Source: Phytoseiulus persimilis
Taxonomy: Eukaryota; Arthropoda; Arachnida; Mesostigmata; Phytoseiidae
Length of the DNA: 64,000 nt
NCBI GenBank assembly: GCA_037576195.1
Contig: CM075101.1
Location: 11,718,001-11,782,000 of the forward strand
Direction of reading: 5' to 3'
The position numbers were made by a program, and so were the translations under genes. A model generated the notes under the pieces. That model searched no databases, had not been told where the DNA came from, and was given only the letters and a program-made list of their open reading frames with translations. This document shows, one piece after another, positions 11,773-21,445 of the stretch. Position 1 is the first letter of the stretch. Each line of letters begins with the position of its first letter.

Positions 11773-11905
11773 GGGTGGAGCGGCTTCTCAGCAATCTCAG
11801 CCAACGACGGCCACTCCCGCTCCCACATCATCAAAACTCTTCTTCTCAGAGCGCGCAACCACATCTAGAATACTGTCTGGCTCTCGGCTTCGCGTCGCCT
11901 CAATC

Positions 11906-12430
11906 GTAATTGTACATCCCTCCAACAACTGTTATATCATGCACGCACGTTGTAAACCACGCGAGGCATTTCTCCATTTTTTTGTGTCACGACAAATTAT
12001 GACATATTCATGCTCCCTCATGCAACTACTTGTCACGCGCCATGATACCCAAGAATTCATAATGGAATCACGAACCTGTCTCCATCGAAGGATGCGCGCA
12101 TTCTTCTCGCCGCGCCCGGCAGCATGGCCGACGGAGCGGTCGGCTTTTCTCGGGCTCGGTCGGCTCCCGCACCGCCTCAACCCAGCCTCGGCAGTAGCCT
12201 GAGCGTCCATTTCCTAACCCAAGAAGCACGAAACAGCGCAAGAACAGCACATCACAAGTCGGAGAGTTTCCGAAGAATTGGTTCGACTAGCACGCGGGCA
12301 GCCGAGATGTTTGAGAAAGTTGGGGAGAGCTTGGGCCGGCTAGGGAAGCTGGCGCTTCTCGAGCGCGCACGTCGCGACATTCGGACGTCATGGTTCTACC
12401 TTCGACATCAATCTTTCTCACACTTCTGGT
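11906..12430. other. No gene seen
   Basis: Short opposing frames without motifs. The sequence becomes foldback element at about 12440. Confidence 0.35.
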
Positions 12431-12439
12431 TTCAGGAGT

Positions 12440-13000
12440 CATGAACCCGATCCGTTTACGACGGATCGGATTCCCCGTCATCGTTTTCTCCGTCACGGTG
12501 CTAGATATGAGAAAACGACGAAAATCACGTTTGCTCAGCTCACTGTGATGAACAGTTTCGGTCATGACACTCTTCCCTCTATCTCTAACCGTTGCTCGAG
12601 AAACTCGTTGCGTCGCTGAAGTACAGATTTGAGCTATAAATTCCAAGTGCGAAAATCGGACTTGTACGTTTCCAGGAGTTTTCCAAGTTTGAGCCGTAAC
12701 GGTGGGACATAGACATAGACGAAAGAGTGTCATGACCAAAATTGAGCAGCACAGTGAGCTGAGCAGAAGTTGTCTTCATCATTTTCTCCTATCCAGCACC
12801 GTAAGGGATAAACAGAACGAAGTGGAAACAACGAAGCGATCATTTAAAGCGCATGGCGGCGAAGAAATTCGCTCTGGGACTTCATCGTCTATCTTGGATG
12901 CTTCCAAGAATATGAATTTCCGTTTTCCGTTTGACGGAAACAGGTTCAACAATCCCGCTTCTGCTATTCCGTTTAACGGAAAAGTGAATCAATGAAGCTG
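12440..13000. mobile_element. Foldback element, copy 1
   Basis: A right arm at about 12700-13000 is partly matched, inverted, by 12460-12600, and both are related to the two arms of the element at 23099-23694. The right arm holds an open frame from ATG 12732 to 12995 (87 codons) that aligns, mostly without gaps, to frames in the other element. The left arm is more decayed. No target-site duplication could be fixed. Confidence 0.6.
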
Positions 13001-13324
13001 TGTCCCCGGAATGAAAGAAACATGTTGTGTAAGGTAATCTGATAAGCATCAAAAGCGAAAAACCCCGATCATCTTTCTTAACAGGGGGATGTGATATCCC
13101 GCCACAACCTCGAACCTGATAACGGAGGCACGCGCGATTAAACACAACACTCAGTCGTGACCTCTCAACTGTCAGTCTAGTGTCTACATAAGGAACCCTT
13201 GATTTAGCACACGTCCGAATCCTCCGATCCCAATGATTTTCTTGGTCTCGGTTTTGCTTTGTTTATCGGCTTCCAAAACCGTTCGCGTCGTTCTCTTTTT
13301 GGCGCAGACAGGATATCTCATGGT
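13001..13324. other. No gene seen
   Basis: Only shadow frames; nothing recognisable. Confidence 0.35.
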
Positions 13325-13566
13325 TCATGGTTTATTGGATCTGATTCTTGTATTTATAAATCAACCTTTCAATTCAGGCGCGAGCATGCTCAGCGGATCC
13401 TTTCTTGTTGCGTTCCCATGCTTCGAGAAGTCGTTTAGTCGTGTTCACCAATGAATGATTCAGCTCGTTGCTTAGGCCGAGGCGAGCGGCGAGGTCTTCG
13501 TTGGTGTAGTAGAATTCATTGCATCCGAAGATCACGTGTGCCATTGTTTCGGGATGAACTCCACAT
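13325..13566 (-). mobile_element. LINE 3'-end fragment, copy 3
   Basis: Matches the 3' end of the LINE at 34202-35945 in the same orientation, including TCAGGCGCGAGCA, CTCAGCGGATCCT and the region coding for the C-terminal cysteine/histidine knuckle. It ends in a short AATAAACCATGAACCAT-like tail (reverse strand). The copy is strongly 5'-truncated. Confidence 0.85.
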
Positions 13567-14349
13567 CACACAGTTAGGGCTGTGAATCTGTCACGGGACT
13601 CACGGCCGCGACGAAACTCATGAATTTTCCTGCGATCGGCGATGCCGTGATTACTCCTCCTTCTGAATCGTCTACGCTTGAACTGATTGGAACAATGACG
13701 ACTCTGTATGAACTCATCAGAACCCTCATTTCTTTGTTCGAAAGCAACGACCAAGCTGGAGAAGACTCGAATCTGTCCTCTTGATTTTCGAGACAAAGCC
13801 TCTGACCGGTTCCCGCAGCTCGCTTGAATGGCACTTATTTTTCTACGCCTGCCCGTGATAATGCCGCGGAGCGCTCCTTTACTTTGGCCCCGAATAATGC
13901 CATAGCGGAAGGAATACGAGTCGGCTCGGACAGAATCGTTATCTCATGAAGAGATACACCTTATATAGTTTACTAGCGTACCCTATCGCGCTTCGCTGCG
14001 ACGTCCGAGGTAGTTCGTCCGCGGCAGGGGTCGACAAATTTTCTCCGCTCGGGGCCCAAAATATGCCCCAGATCATGGCGCCGGGAGCCAAAACTCGAAA
14101 CGTGCTCGAGGAGTGCTTCTCTGGGTGATTGTTCTTCGAGTGCCTCCGGGTCGACCTGGAAATCATCTTTGGGGTGTCACGGGGCAGATTTCGGATACAA
14201 ATTGCATCTGAGCGTAAATATCTCTCTTCATTGGGATTATTCCGGCATCATGGGAATTCCTCAAGGTATTCGAATCCGTGCCCCAAGGAGACTTCTCGAA
14301 GATAATTTCGCCCCGCTCTGAATCATATTTTTCCTCTGACCATACTTTT
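13567..14349. other. No firm gene; weak exon-like frame
   Basis: On the minus strand 13834-13600 is open for 78 codons and ends at a GTGAGT donor, so it could be an exon, but it has no recognised motif. The stretch 14020-14060 (GGGGTCGACAAA with a following GGGCCC) is similar in inverted form to 14660-14715. It may be the end of a small element enclosing the minisatellite units at 14350-14570. Confidence 0.3.
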
Positions 14350-14570
14350 TAGGCTTCATGGAGGTGATTCAGAGGTCGATCGTGGAATCGTGGCCCAAGA
14401 GATATGGTCAGATCGACCCAGGAACCACCTCCATGAACCCTCAGAAGTATGCCAAGATATACTCCGAAATCGACGCCCTGGATCCCGGAAAGTATGGTCA
14501 GATCGACCCAGGAATCACCTCCACATATTCCCAAAAGTTTGGCCAGATCGACTCTAAAAAGTATAATGAG
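14350..14570. repeat. Diverged 45-bp minisatellite units
   Basis: About four or five degenerate units of the family that forms the large arrays at 39394 and 50466. Each has a recognisable GGTCAGATCGACCC-GGAA core and an AAGTATG- or AAGTTTG-type block. Confidence 0.75.
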
Positions 14571-15174
14571 ATCGACTCCGTGATCGGGCCCGAATCTGTC
14601 CCAAAACCATCCCGAGGCCGACCCCGGATATTCCCTGCCTGAGCACGGGGCCAGATCCCCGGTCGGCAGCTATTTTGTCCCGGGGCCCTGACTTTGTCGA
14701 CCCTTGATGTGCGGCATCTAGGTAGTTCATTTAATGGATTATGTATCTGTCTCCATGATAGAGGAGGGTTATCGCCATCATCATGCTCTCAACATCCTAT
14801 CGCAATCATCCTCTTCGGGGGGACTATTTCATCTTCGAGGTGATTTGTCTCGAATTGTTCTCTGGGCGGATCCAGGATGAGGTTTGGAGACGTTCTAAAT
14901 TCAATTGACCATTCCTGGATTTCGCGTTTCGTCCATCGACGACCTTTCCGACGGAAGGAGATTCGACCACCATCCAGATCACCCAGAGGATCTAGCACCA
15001 GATCGATATAGTTTTATCCGCAACGTCCTGATAGAAATTTCGTCTTCCCCTAGCTTTGGTCGGGAATAGTCTCATGAGTCCCAGAGATTCTCATTTGATA
15101 AGTCGGAAGGAGATAGTGTTGTGCTACTCACCTCCTTTCATGCCTGGGGAGAAAGGAGGGGGGGGGGTAATGCT
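14571..15174. other. No gene seen
   Basis: A G-run lies near 15157-15167. The minus-strand frame 14998-14789 has no motif. Confidence 0.35.
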
Positions 15175-15705
15175 TCAGCCGGTTTCGATTTTTTCGGTCG
15201 AGGGTCTCTTCGAATTTTCTCCCTTTTGTCGTGCTGAATGGCGCAATGTTTGAAGTTCTTCATAACAATGATTGGCGCTCTCTCCTCCGAACCACCGGTT
15301 CAGGTGGCTCAGGGCGTCATGATCGCTGTCAACAGCGTCAACTGTATCTGTCGTCGTTGACAACATAAGCTTACGATTGATCTCTCGCACTTGTAAGATC
15401 CGAAGCAGGATTTGCTGTCTTTCGGAATAGCTGAGTACTTGAGAGAGGTTGCTTCCTTTTCTGGGACGCCCATCTTGGCAGTTGATCAATTGCCCTGCAC
15501 CTACTTCAGGGATGATCACGATGAAATCCACGGTGCGGTTCACATCAATTATGAAATGCTGTGGATGTCCGCAACGGCGGGAGAGCGTCGACGGTCGGGC
15601 CGTGGAAGTGACTGTCGCAGATGAACCTTCCCGTGCTTGGAAGCAAGGCGACCTGAGCACTCCTTGTTTCGTGCGGGCAGCCGTCCGACTTTCCTCGCTG
15701 TGCAC
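15175..15705 (-). CDS. Unrecognised open frame
   Basis: The frame is open for 176 codons. The C-terminal half is hydrophilic (ALSHLNRWFGGESANHCYEE) and more protein-like than the first half. No family is recognised. A Gypsy integr ase fragment lies just to the right on the other strand, so this may be transposon-derived. There are no clear splice sites or poly(A) signal. It could equally be a chance frame. Confidence 0.2.
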   Translation of the reverse strand: MHSEESRTAARTKQGVLRSPCFQAREGSSATVTSTARPSTLSRRCGHPQHFIIDVNRTVDFIVIIPEVGAGQLINCQDGRPRKGSNLSQVLSYSERQQILLRILQVREINRKLMLSTTTDTVDAVDSDHDALSHLNRWFGGESANHCYEELQTLRHSARQKGENSKRPSTEKIETG

Positions 15706-15837
15706 CGTGTCGTCACGGGCTCTACGACGTCGAGCAACGGCCGAGCATCATGAAGCGAGCGGCTCGATGCGAGCGCTGTCAGACACGATTAACGAACAAA
15801 CGCACTCGAATCGCTGTGCAGACCATGGGCCTTTCGC
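15706..15837. other. Spacer
   Basis: Nothing recognisable. Confidence 0.3.
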
Positions 15838-16248
15838 GTGCTCTTTCGAACAGAGAAATTCTTCTCGAGTTCTGATATCCATTTGGAATACACCTGCCAC
15901 AAGAAAGAGCCGACCCTTCGTCCTTTCGCATGGCTGGCCGATTCTCTTTGCGTCACGAGCGGTATTCTTCTGCACGGCGACCGAGTCGCTGTTCCGGCCG
16001 AGATGAAACAGCTCGTTCGGCGCACCCTCCATGGTGCTCATCCCGGTTTCAGCCGAATGGAAGCACTAGCTCGGCTCCACTTTTCCTGGCCGGGGATGAC
16101 ATCCGACATCGGAAACTTCTTCAAAGGCTGTTCTTGCTGTCTCGAGACTTCATCCGCCGTGGTGGAGGTCCCCCTAAGTCCGTGGCCCAGCGCTAAGAAC
16201 TCAAAGATGAAACTCAAGATTCAAAAATACAATATTCCGCCAAGTTGA
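15838..16248 (+). pseudogene. Ty3/Gypsy integrase zinc-binding fragment
   Basis: From about 15950 the frame encodes GILLHGDRVAVP, then an HGAHPGFSRMEALARLHF stretch and paired cysteines (CSCC), the HHCC domain at the start of Gypsy integrase. It is related to, but distinct from, the same region of the Gypsy element at 35946-36512. The catalytic core is absent; the fragment ends at about 16200. Confidence 0.75.
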
Positions 16249-16639
16249 CTTTATTCTCCGCTCTTTTTAGGGACAACGGCGAGTGATGTAGCTCTTCCTG
16301 CTGGAATCTTTAGTGCCTGTTTATACCTGAGTTCTCAGGACTTATCGTCGACAGCTGTTCTCGATTTCTTGGTTTCTGATTCCGTCAAGTGCAGTTCTGC
16401 CAGGCTCAGACGCTTGTTGCGTGATCCGAGCAAATCGATCGTAGAACTCATCCTCGCATTCGTGGTTGAGGAACTTGGACTGGAGGTCTCATGTTTCATG
16501 CCGGAAAGTTGCTCGTTCTTCTCGTCCAAGTAACTGCAGATACCGAGTCCATCAGTCCAGTCGAGGGCACGAAATTTTGTATTCGGAGCCAAATTCTATC
16601 TCGGTCTTTGCGTGGGATGCGATTCCGGTCGTTACTAGA
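16249..16639. other. Unassigned; Ser-rich minus frame
   Basis: The minus strand 16592-16335 is open for 85 codons, hydrophilic and rich in Ser, Lys and Glu. It has no known motif and could be an exon of an unrecognised gene. Confidence 0.25.
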
Positions 16640-18395
16640 TCAGAATCCGAGATTTTGAGATCCGGTTCCGTATCCGAAATTTCTGCGACCTCGCGGACAC
16701 GAGAGCGGAAACGAGCCCCAGCGATAAGGAATCACTGATCCAAAGCGATAGATCCCCAGCTCGAGAACCTTCTGTACTTCAAATTTCGCGGTTTCCGGTT
16801 GTCTGCTCAACCTGTGACCAGTCAGTGAACAGCAATTTTGAAATCTCATTCTGTTGCCGGGAACGTTACCCATCGAACCACTAAATATGAACCAAAACGA
16901 CCAGGTGAGGTACATAGGTGCCGGTAGCTTCGGGAGCTTTCAAAGCAAGCTCTGGGAGCCCTTCCATTTCAACCCTGGAAAGCAAGCCTTGCCATGTCCA
17001 ACACGCGCGTCGCGTTTCTTTGAACTAAACTATCCTGTTTCGTTTGAAACCCAATCCGAAACAGGATTTTTGTCTTCATCGCTGAAATAGCACTTTCTGA
17101 GGGAAACTGGAACTCTTTTTTTGCGTCTTCCCTCACGTCTCCTCTCATCATCGAAATTAGTGTATCTAAAAGTCAACTCTAGAGACTCCTCACCCTTCCA
17201 CCGCCGAACCTTCCGAGCCACATGCCGACCTCAGTTTTGCATTCAATGAGCTAGAAAATAACGACAGCAGCAGTATCACCTCAAGTATAACTCCCGCTGG
17301 CATGAAGACGTCGATTGTAACATGGCCTGTGTCTCCTAGCAGCATTCTTTCGACAACCTCGAAGGATACATTGGCGAGCACGGCCTCATGGAGGGCCAGC
17401 GCCAACCGCCGCGGAGGCGACGGGTAGGAACAAAGCTTGCGTGTTACTGTTTGTTTCTGAAAAGCACGTGACATTTTTCCTGTTTCACGTGAACCTCCTC
17501 TTCCTCTCTCTTCGTAGTCCCTCGTCAAAGCTGAAGTGCCATTCCACTCAGTCCGCGTCTGCCTGCCAGTCCACCTTCGCTGGGACAGCTCATCTGGTGT
17601 ATCGTCCCCCGTGAAGCGGAAGGTAATGACTCCATATCCACAGAATGTCTCATCAGCCCCGCCCCGATGTGTATATTCCGGTATCTATTCGGAGCACGGC
17701 GCCGCTTCTCAGGGAGGATTTTCACAGAGTCCAACATTGCGGAATGCACTACGCAGACATTTCAGCCATTCTGTTGAAACTCGGAGAGGATCTCGTTCAG
17801 CGTCTGCCTGCTGCATTTGGCAGTGTTGGGCCGTCCGACAATTCTCGCGAAGATAGAGCGCCGTGCTCCCGAAGCGTGCCGAGTTATGCCCATTCGAAGA
17901 TTAGGGCGCGACTCATGAGACATACTGAATAATGAAATGTTCAGCAGCTGGCCACCGAAGTTTCCGCAAAGAGTGAACCCATTCCCTGTTACAGAAGACG
18001 GTCGCCGAGCTTGAGGAAGCTCTGGCCGCGAAACAGCTCGAGATCAATGAGCTCAAAGACGACCTCCGAGAAACCCGCGATCGGCATTGGACGCACCTCC
18101 GAGAAGTAGAAGCTCGGTACGAGAGGAGCCTCCGAGAAGCAGAAGCTCGGTGGGAGAGGAGCTTCCGAGAAGCAGAAGCTCGGTGGGAGAGGCTTCTCCG
18201 GGAAGTCGACAATCGTTGGGCGGCGGACGCCAAGAAGCTCGAGGAAACTCGCGCTCGGCTGGAGACATTCGAGCGAAATTCGGCCGAGTTGCGCGTGCAA
18301 GAGCTGCAGCGGGCCTTCGATGCGGTGGTCGCAAGGCTTCCGCAACAGAACCGCCAGTAGGCTCTGTATCGGGGCTGCTGCTCCCGCCTCACAGT
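16640..18395. repeat. Inverted duplication, segment B
   Basis: Reverse-complement partner of segment A (4960-6616). It differs by substitutions and indels, including a 27-bp insertion in exon 3, a 66-bp insertion in exon 4 and an 8-bp deletion in the last intron. The right edge meets a palindrome at 18393. Confidence 0.85.
16887..18360 (+). CDS. Unrecognised coiled-coil protein gene, copy B (4 exons)
   Basis: Proposed exons are 16887-16904, 17173-17423, 17518-17596 and 17995-18360, giving about 237 residues with no internal stop. Exon 1 encodes MNQNDQ and ends at GTGAGG. Exon 2 is a Ser/Thr/Pro-rich segment (LSFAFNELENNDSSSITSS). Exon 3 follows TTCCTCTCTCTTCGTAG. Exon 4 encodes a 121-residue highly charged coiled coil with repeating REAEARWERS-type blocks and ends PQQNRQ. 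Relative to copy A there are 9 extra codons in exon 3 and 22 in exon 4, all multiples of three, which argues for selection on the frame. There is no signal peptide, membrane segment or known catalytic motif. The role is unknown; a structural or nucleic-acid-associated protein is only a guess. Confidence 0.5.
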
Positions 18396-18560
18396 GGGCC
18401 AGGGGCAGCACAAACTATTTCCTAGCTACTTGTTCACCGATTCTGTGTAGAGGATGGTTCTGCGTCGGGGCGGGTCGGGCGGAGCGTAGAACCATCCTCT
18501 ACGCAGAATCGGTGAACAAGCAGCTAGGAATTAGTTTGTGTCGTCCCTGACCCACTGTGC
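18393..18560. repeat. Near-perfect palindrome (hairpin), about 70-bp arms
   Basis: CACAAACTA-TTCCTAGCTA, CTTGTTCACCGATTCTG and GAGGATGGTTCT recur in reverse complement between 18488 and 18556 around a GC-rich loop (TCGGGGCGGGTCGGGCGGAG). It would fold into one long hairpin. It is probably a small foldback element, lying immediately beside segment B. Confidence 0.85.
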
Positions 18561-19238
18561 GGTCGGGGCACCTTTCTGGAGTTGCGATGCCGGGCCCCGC
18601 TCACGACGTGTGCAGATGTCTCCAACAAATGCAAGGTGAGAATATTCCGCTCAAACTCAGCTCTATCGCCTGCGAAAGCTTTCTCGACTTTCAAGCTCAT
18701 TTCCTCCTCATCGAAAGACTGACCATTCTCGAGCAACTGACTGATTCCTTGACGGAATCCCCTGTCGTTGAATTTCAATGGTGTCCATACCAAGCTAGCT
18801 CAATCTCCCCCTGAACCACACAAACTCTGGGCCCAGTCGAGAATTTTTTCAAAAGTGTCATGTCACGGGTTGATCGAGAAAATAGAAACGAGACTTCGAA
18901 GCTGTTTTGTGTTAACCTGTTGCGTATGCTGCTCTTCTGCCGTGTGGCTGATTTTCGCGATGGGCCATCGAGCTCTTGGTCGATTGCTTGAACGATCGAA
19001 GTTCGGTTATCAAGCACACATCGTGTGCTTGCATAAGCGAGCGAAGGCATGGATGGATAAACGGACCCATGATGAATCCAAACCGTTCCCCCGTTAAGCC
19101 GGATGTGGAGACGCGCTTTCCGCGCGGAGAATTCAACGGAACGAGCCGATCGAGACGCTGATTTCCGATCGATTGAAATCTTCTTGTCTTCTGAAGTCTG
19201 CTCTTCCGACTGGATGTTAACAAACTTTTTCCCATGGG
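18561..19238. other. No firm gene; possible exon
   Basis: On the minus strand 18793-18524 is open and protein-like in its first 60 codons (QGISQLLENGQSFDEEEM), then runs into the palindrome. No family is recognised. The plus-strand part near 19200 may hold 5' exons of the leucine-rich-repeat gene that I could not define. Confidence 0.25.
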
Positions 19239-20861
19239 ACCAGGCTGCTTCTGCTCTCTCGATTGGATACGTTACGCGTGAATCACAACCGATTACGGAA
19301 GCTTGAAGTCACCACTGGAGCTCTGTTCTTCTTTCGACACATCGATCTTCAACACAATGAAATTTCGCCCAACCTTCCTGATGACTTTCTCTTGGAGGCT
19401 CCAAGGCAACTATGGAACTGGAAATGGTGCGAACTTATTTTTTCGGACAAGTGCGTGGTCAATCGAATTCCGCCGCGGTTCTGCGACTGTTTCAATCCGA
19501 ATGAACGTTTCAGATTGGAATGGCTGAACGCTTCGTGGAATAGACTCCGGACGTTCCCAAATATCACAGGGTTCCAACTACCGTACCGTTGGCTGTTGCT
19601 GTCTCACAATGATTTGGCCGACGAAATCTGGAGCTTCGTCATCTGCTGCCCAGAACTCCGAGTGCTGAAGCTCACCTTCAACAATCTTCAGGCGATTCCT
19701 GATGAGTGAGTGGAAAAACGATGCAAGAACTTCACAGGGGGATCCAGCACACAGAGTTCTACCTTGAGATCAACGACGAGGTACGCGAGAGTTTCACCGC
19801 GGGTATTTGGAATAAACTATCCTGTTGTGTTTTCCAGCCTAACGGATCTCCGAGATCTTCACCTGACGGGGAACAAACTCTCATCGATGCCGTCGAACAT
19901 TCCATTCGTGATGGCTCAGCTTGAGACGCTTTTTCTCGATTGCAATCAACTGAAATCACTGCCGGCTTTCGACAAATGTCAACATTTGACACGACTCGAT
20001 GTTTCGTGCAATTTACTGCATGAAGTCAGACTGCATTGGCTCGTTCCTCGCAGTCTTGACGCCCTGGATATAGCGTGCAACCGAGACATTGCAACGGACA
20101 CCAACGAATTCCAAAAACTATGGTGAGATCTATGAAGAAGGACTCCCGCCTAAGCATCGTTCTCATTTGTAGAGCATATCCCCTTGAACATTAAATCCGG
20201 TTGGTTTGATCGGAATCGTAGAACTCTCTTTCACTTTTGTTGTGCTTCTGCAGCGGCGAGCGGAACGTGTCTGTGGTGGACACCAACTTCAGTAGACGGC
20301 TCGGACACTTCAACGAGTTTAAAACAGAAGTCAGGGTTGAGAATTCCCTCTGGCTCACCGGCATCAGCGCATTGCGTGACACCATTTCGGACCGAGCGCG
20401 TTTTTGCGTCCACCAGGAATGGAAAACTTCAACCGCGGTGCGTTCTTTCCCTCAAACCCCTTCCCCCCCTCTCTCTCTCTCTCTACGCCGCAAGCCGTTA
20501 TAGGATGTTCCGTGCTCTCGAATAATCATTTTGGAACTCTCCCTCAGGCCGGCTTCCTGCTGAACGAAAAACAAGTCAGCGGGACTCAGTTCTGCGATGC
20601 GATTCCTCAACCCCAAACACTGTCAGTGAATCTCAACGCATCGAACACGTCTGCCATCATCTTCTCCTCTCCCATGCTGAATAATTATCGCGGAGGGGCA
20701 TCCGACTGACGCCCTCACTCCGGCGAAGATCATGGAAGCGTTCTGCTTGAGTCCGAACGCCATTGCTGGTGAGCGTGAAAACGGTGCATCGACATCAGCC
20801 CCTTTCCGATGAATTTCCACTCGAGCATCTCCGCCTGCTTGAACAGTCCTGACGCCTTGTT

Positions 20862-20903
<42 letters not shown>

Positions 20904-21395
20904 ACAGGTACGAAAAAGCTGAACGACGCCGTGTGCAGCTTGATCAGCGATAGAGGAACTTCAGTGATCGCCATAGACCTGAGCCCAAGCAGTCTGAAGG
21001 GAACCGCGCCCAGTAAAGACCCCCCAAATGGAAAGAAAGGTCTGTACGCGCAGATCCGCCCGAAATCTCTTCTCGGAAGATCGGTGCTTTTCCAACCACT
21101 ACGGCCAAAGCCCACAAAGCAATTGGAGATGAAGGATTACAAGTCTCTCGGGAGTACTCCCACCGGCACGTCGAAACGGCACTGGAGGCAGAGTAAACTA
21201 CTGGACAAGTTCCCTCAGAATGGCGAAGCTTACAAAGCCTGGGAGTATGTGCTCGAGGAAAACCACAAGAAACCGGAAGCGTTTCGGTTCGGGGTTCTCT
21301 GCCGAAATCTAGCCTCCGACGTCCAGTCTCTTTGTCGAGCGCGTCGCCTCCGAGTCGATACTAGAATGCACTTTCCGAAGCGCATTCTCATCTGA
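19239..21395 (+). CDS. Leucine-rich-repeat / PP2C-like protein, PHLPP-related, degraded phosphatase part
   Basis: Exons I can phase are 19239-19705 (donor GTGAGT), 19838-20122 (acceptor TTTTCCAG, donor GTGAGA), 20254-20437, 20548 to about 20660, about 20700-20768 and 20908-21395. The first two encode at least six leucine-rich repeats (for example LDTLRVNHNRLRKLEV and LRDLHLTGNKLSSMP). The later exons align with the PP2C-type phosphatase half of PHLPP: LWLTGISALRD corresponds to its start, FLLNEKQVSG and SAIIFSS to its middle, and ALTPAKIMEAF followed by TKKLNDAV to its end. Known PHLPP proteins dephosphorylate AKT and PKC. Here the metal-binding DGDRN box is replaced or lost, and roughly 80 residues are missing before the last helix, so catalysis is unlikely. 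The 5' end is incomplete. Pseudogene or pseudophosphatase are both possible. Confidence 0.55.
20863..20902 (+). repeat. CT microsatellite in intron
   Basis: A long (CT)n run forms the pyrimidine tract just before the acceptor at 20907. A shorter CT run lies at 20464-20484 in the preceding intron of the same gene. Confidence 0.95.
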
Positions 21396-21439
21396 GTCCA
21401 AAAATGTAAAAATAAGCCCAAGTTTGTGAAACGACTTAC

Positions 21440-21445
21440 AATAAA
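21440..21445 (+). promoter_or_regulatory. Poly(A) signal of the LRR gene
   Basis: AATAAA lies 45 bases after the stop codon at 21395, on the coding strand. Confidence 0.7.

Larger units (their letters stand above)
8530..11905 (+). mobile_element. BEL/Pao LTR retrotransposon, decayed
   Basis: Gag knuckle, aspartic protease, reverse transcriptase and integrase regions occur in BEL/Pao order on the plus strand, broken by many frameshifts and stops. I could not identify paired LTRs or a target-site duplication. The left side abuts the MITE at 7786-8347. Confidence 0.8.

Noticed and set aside
4960-18395. Segments A and B as terminal repeats of a Polinton-like virus-related transposon
   Set aside because: No DNA polymerase B, retroviral-type integrase of its own, ATPase or protease lies between them. 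The interior is a patchwork of unrelated elements.
20463-20903. CT runs as functional regulatory sites
   Set aside because: They lie in introns next to acceptors and look like ordinary microsatellites.
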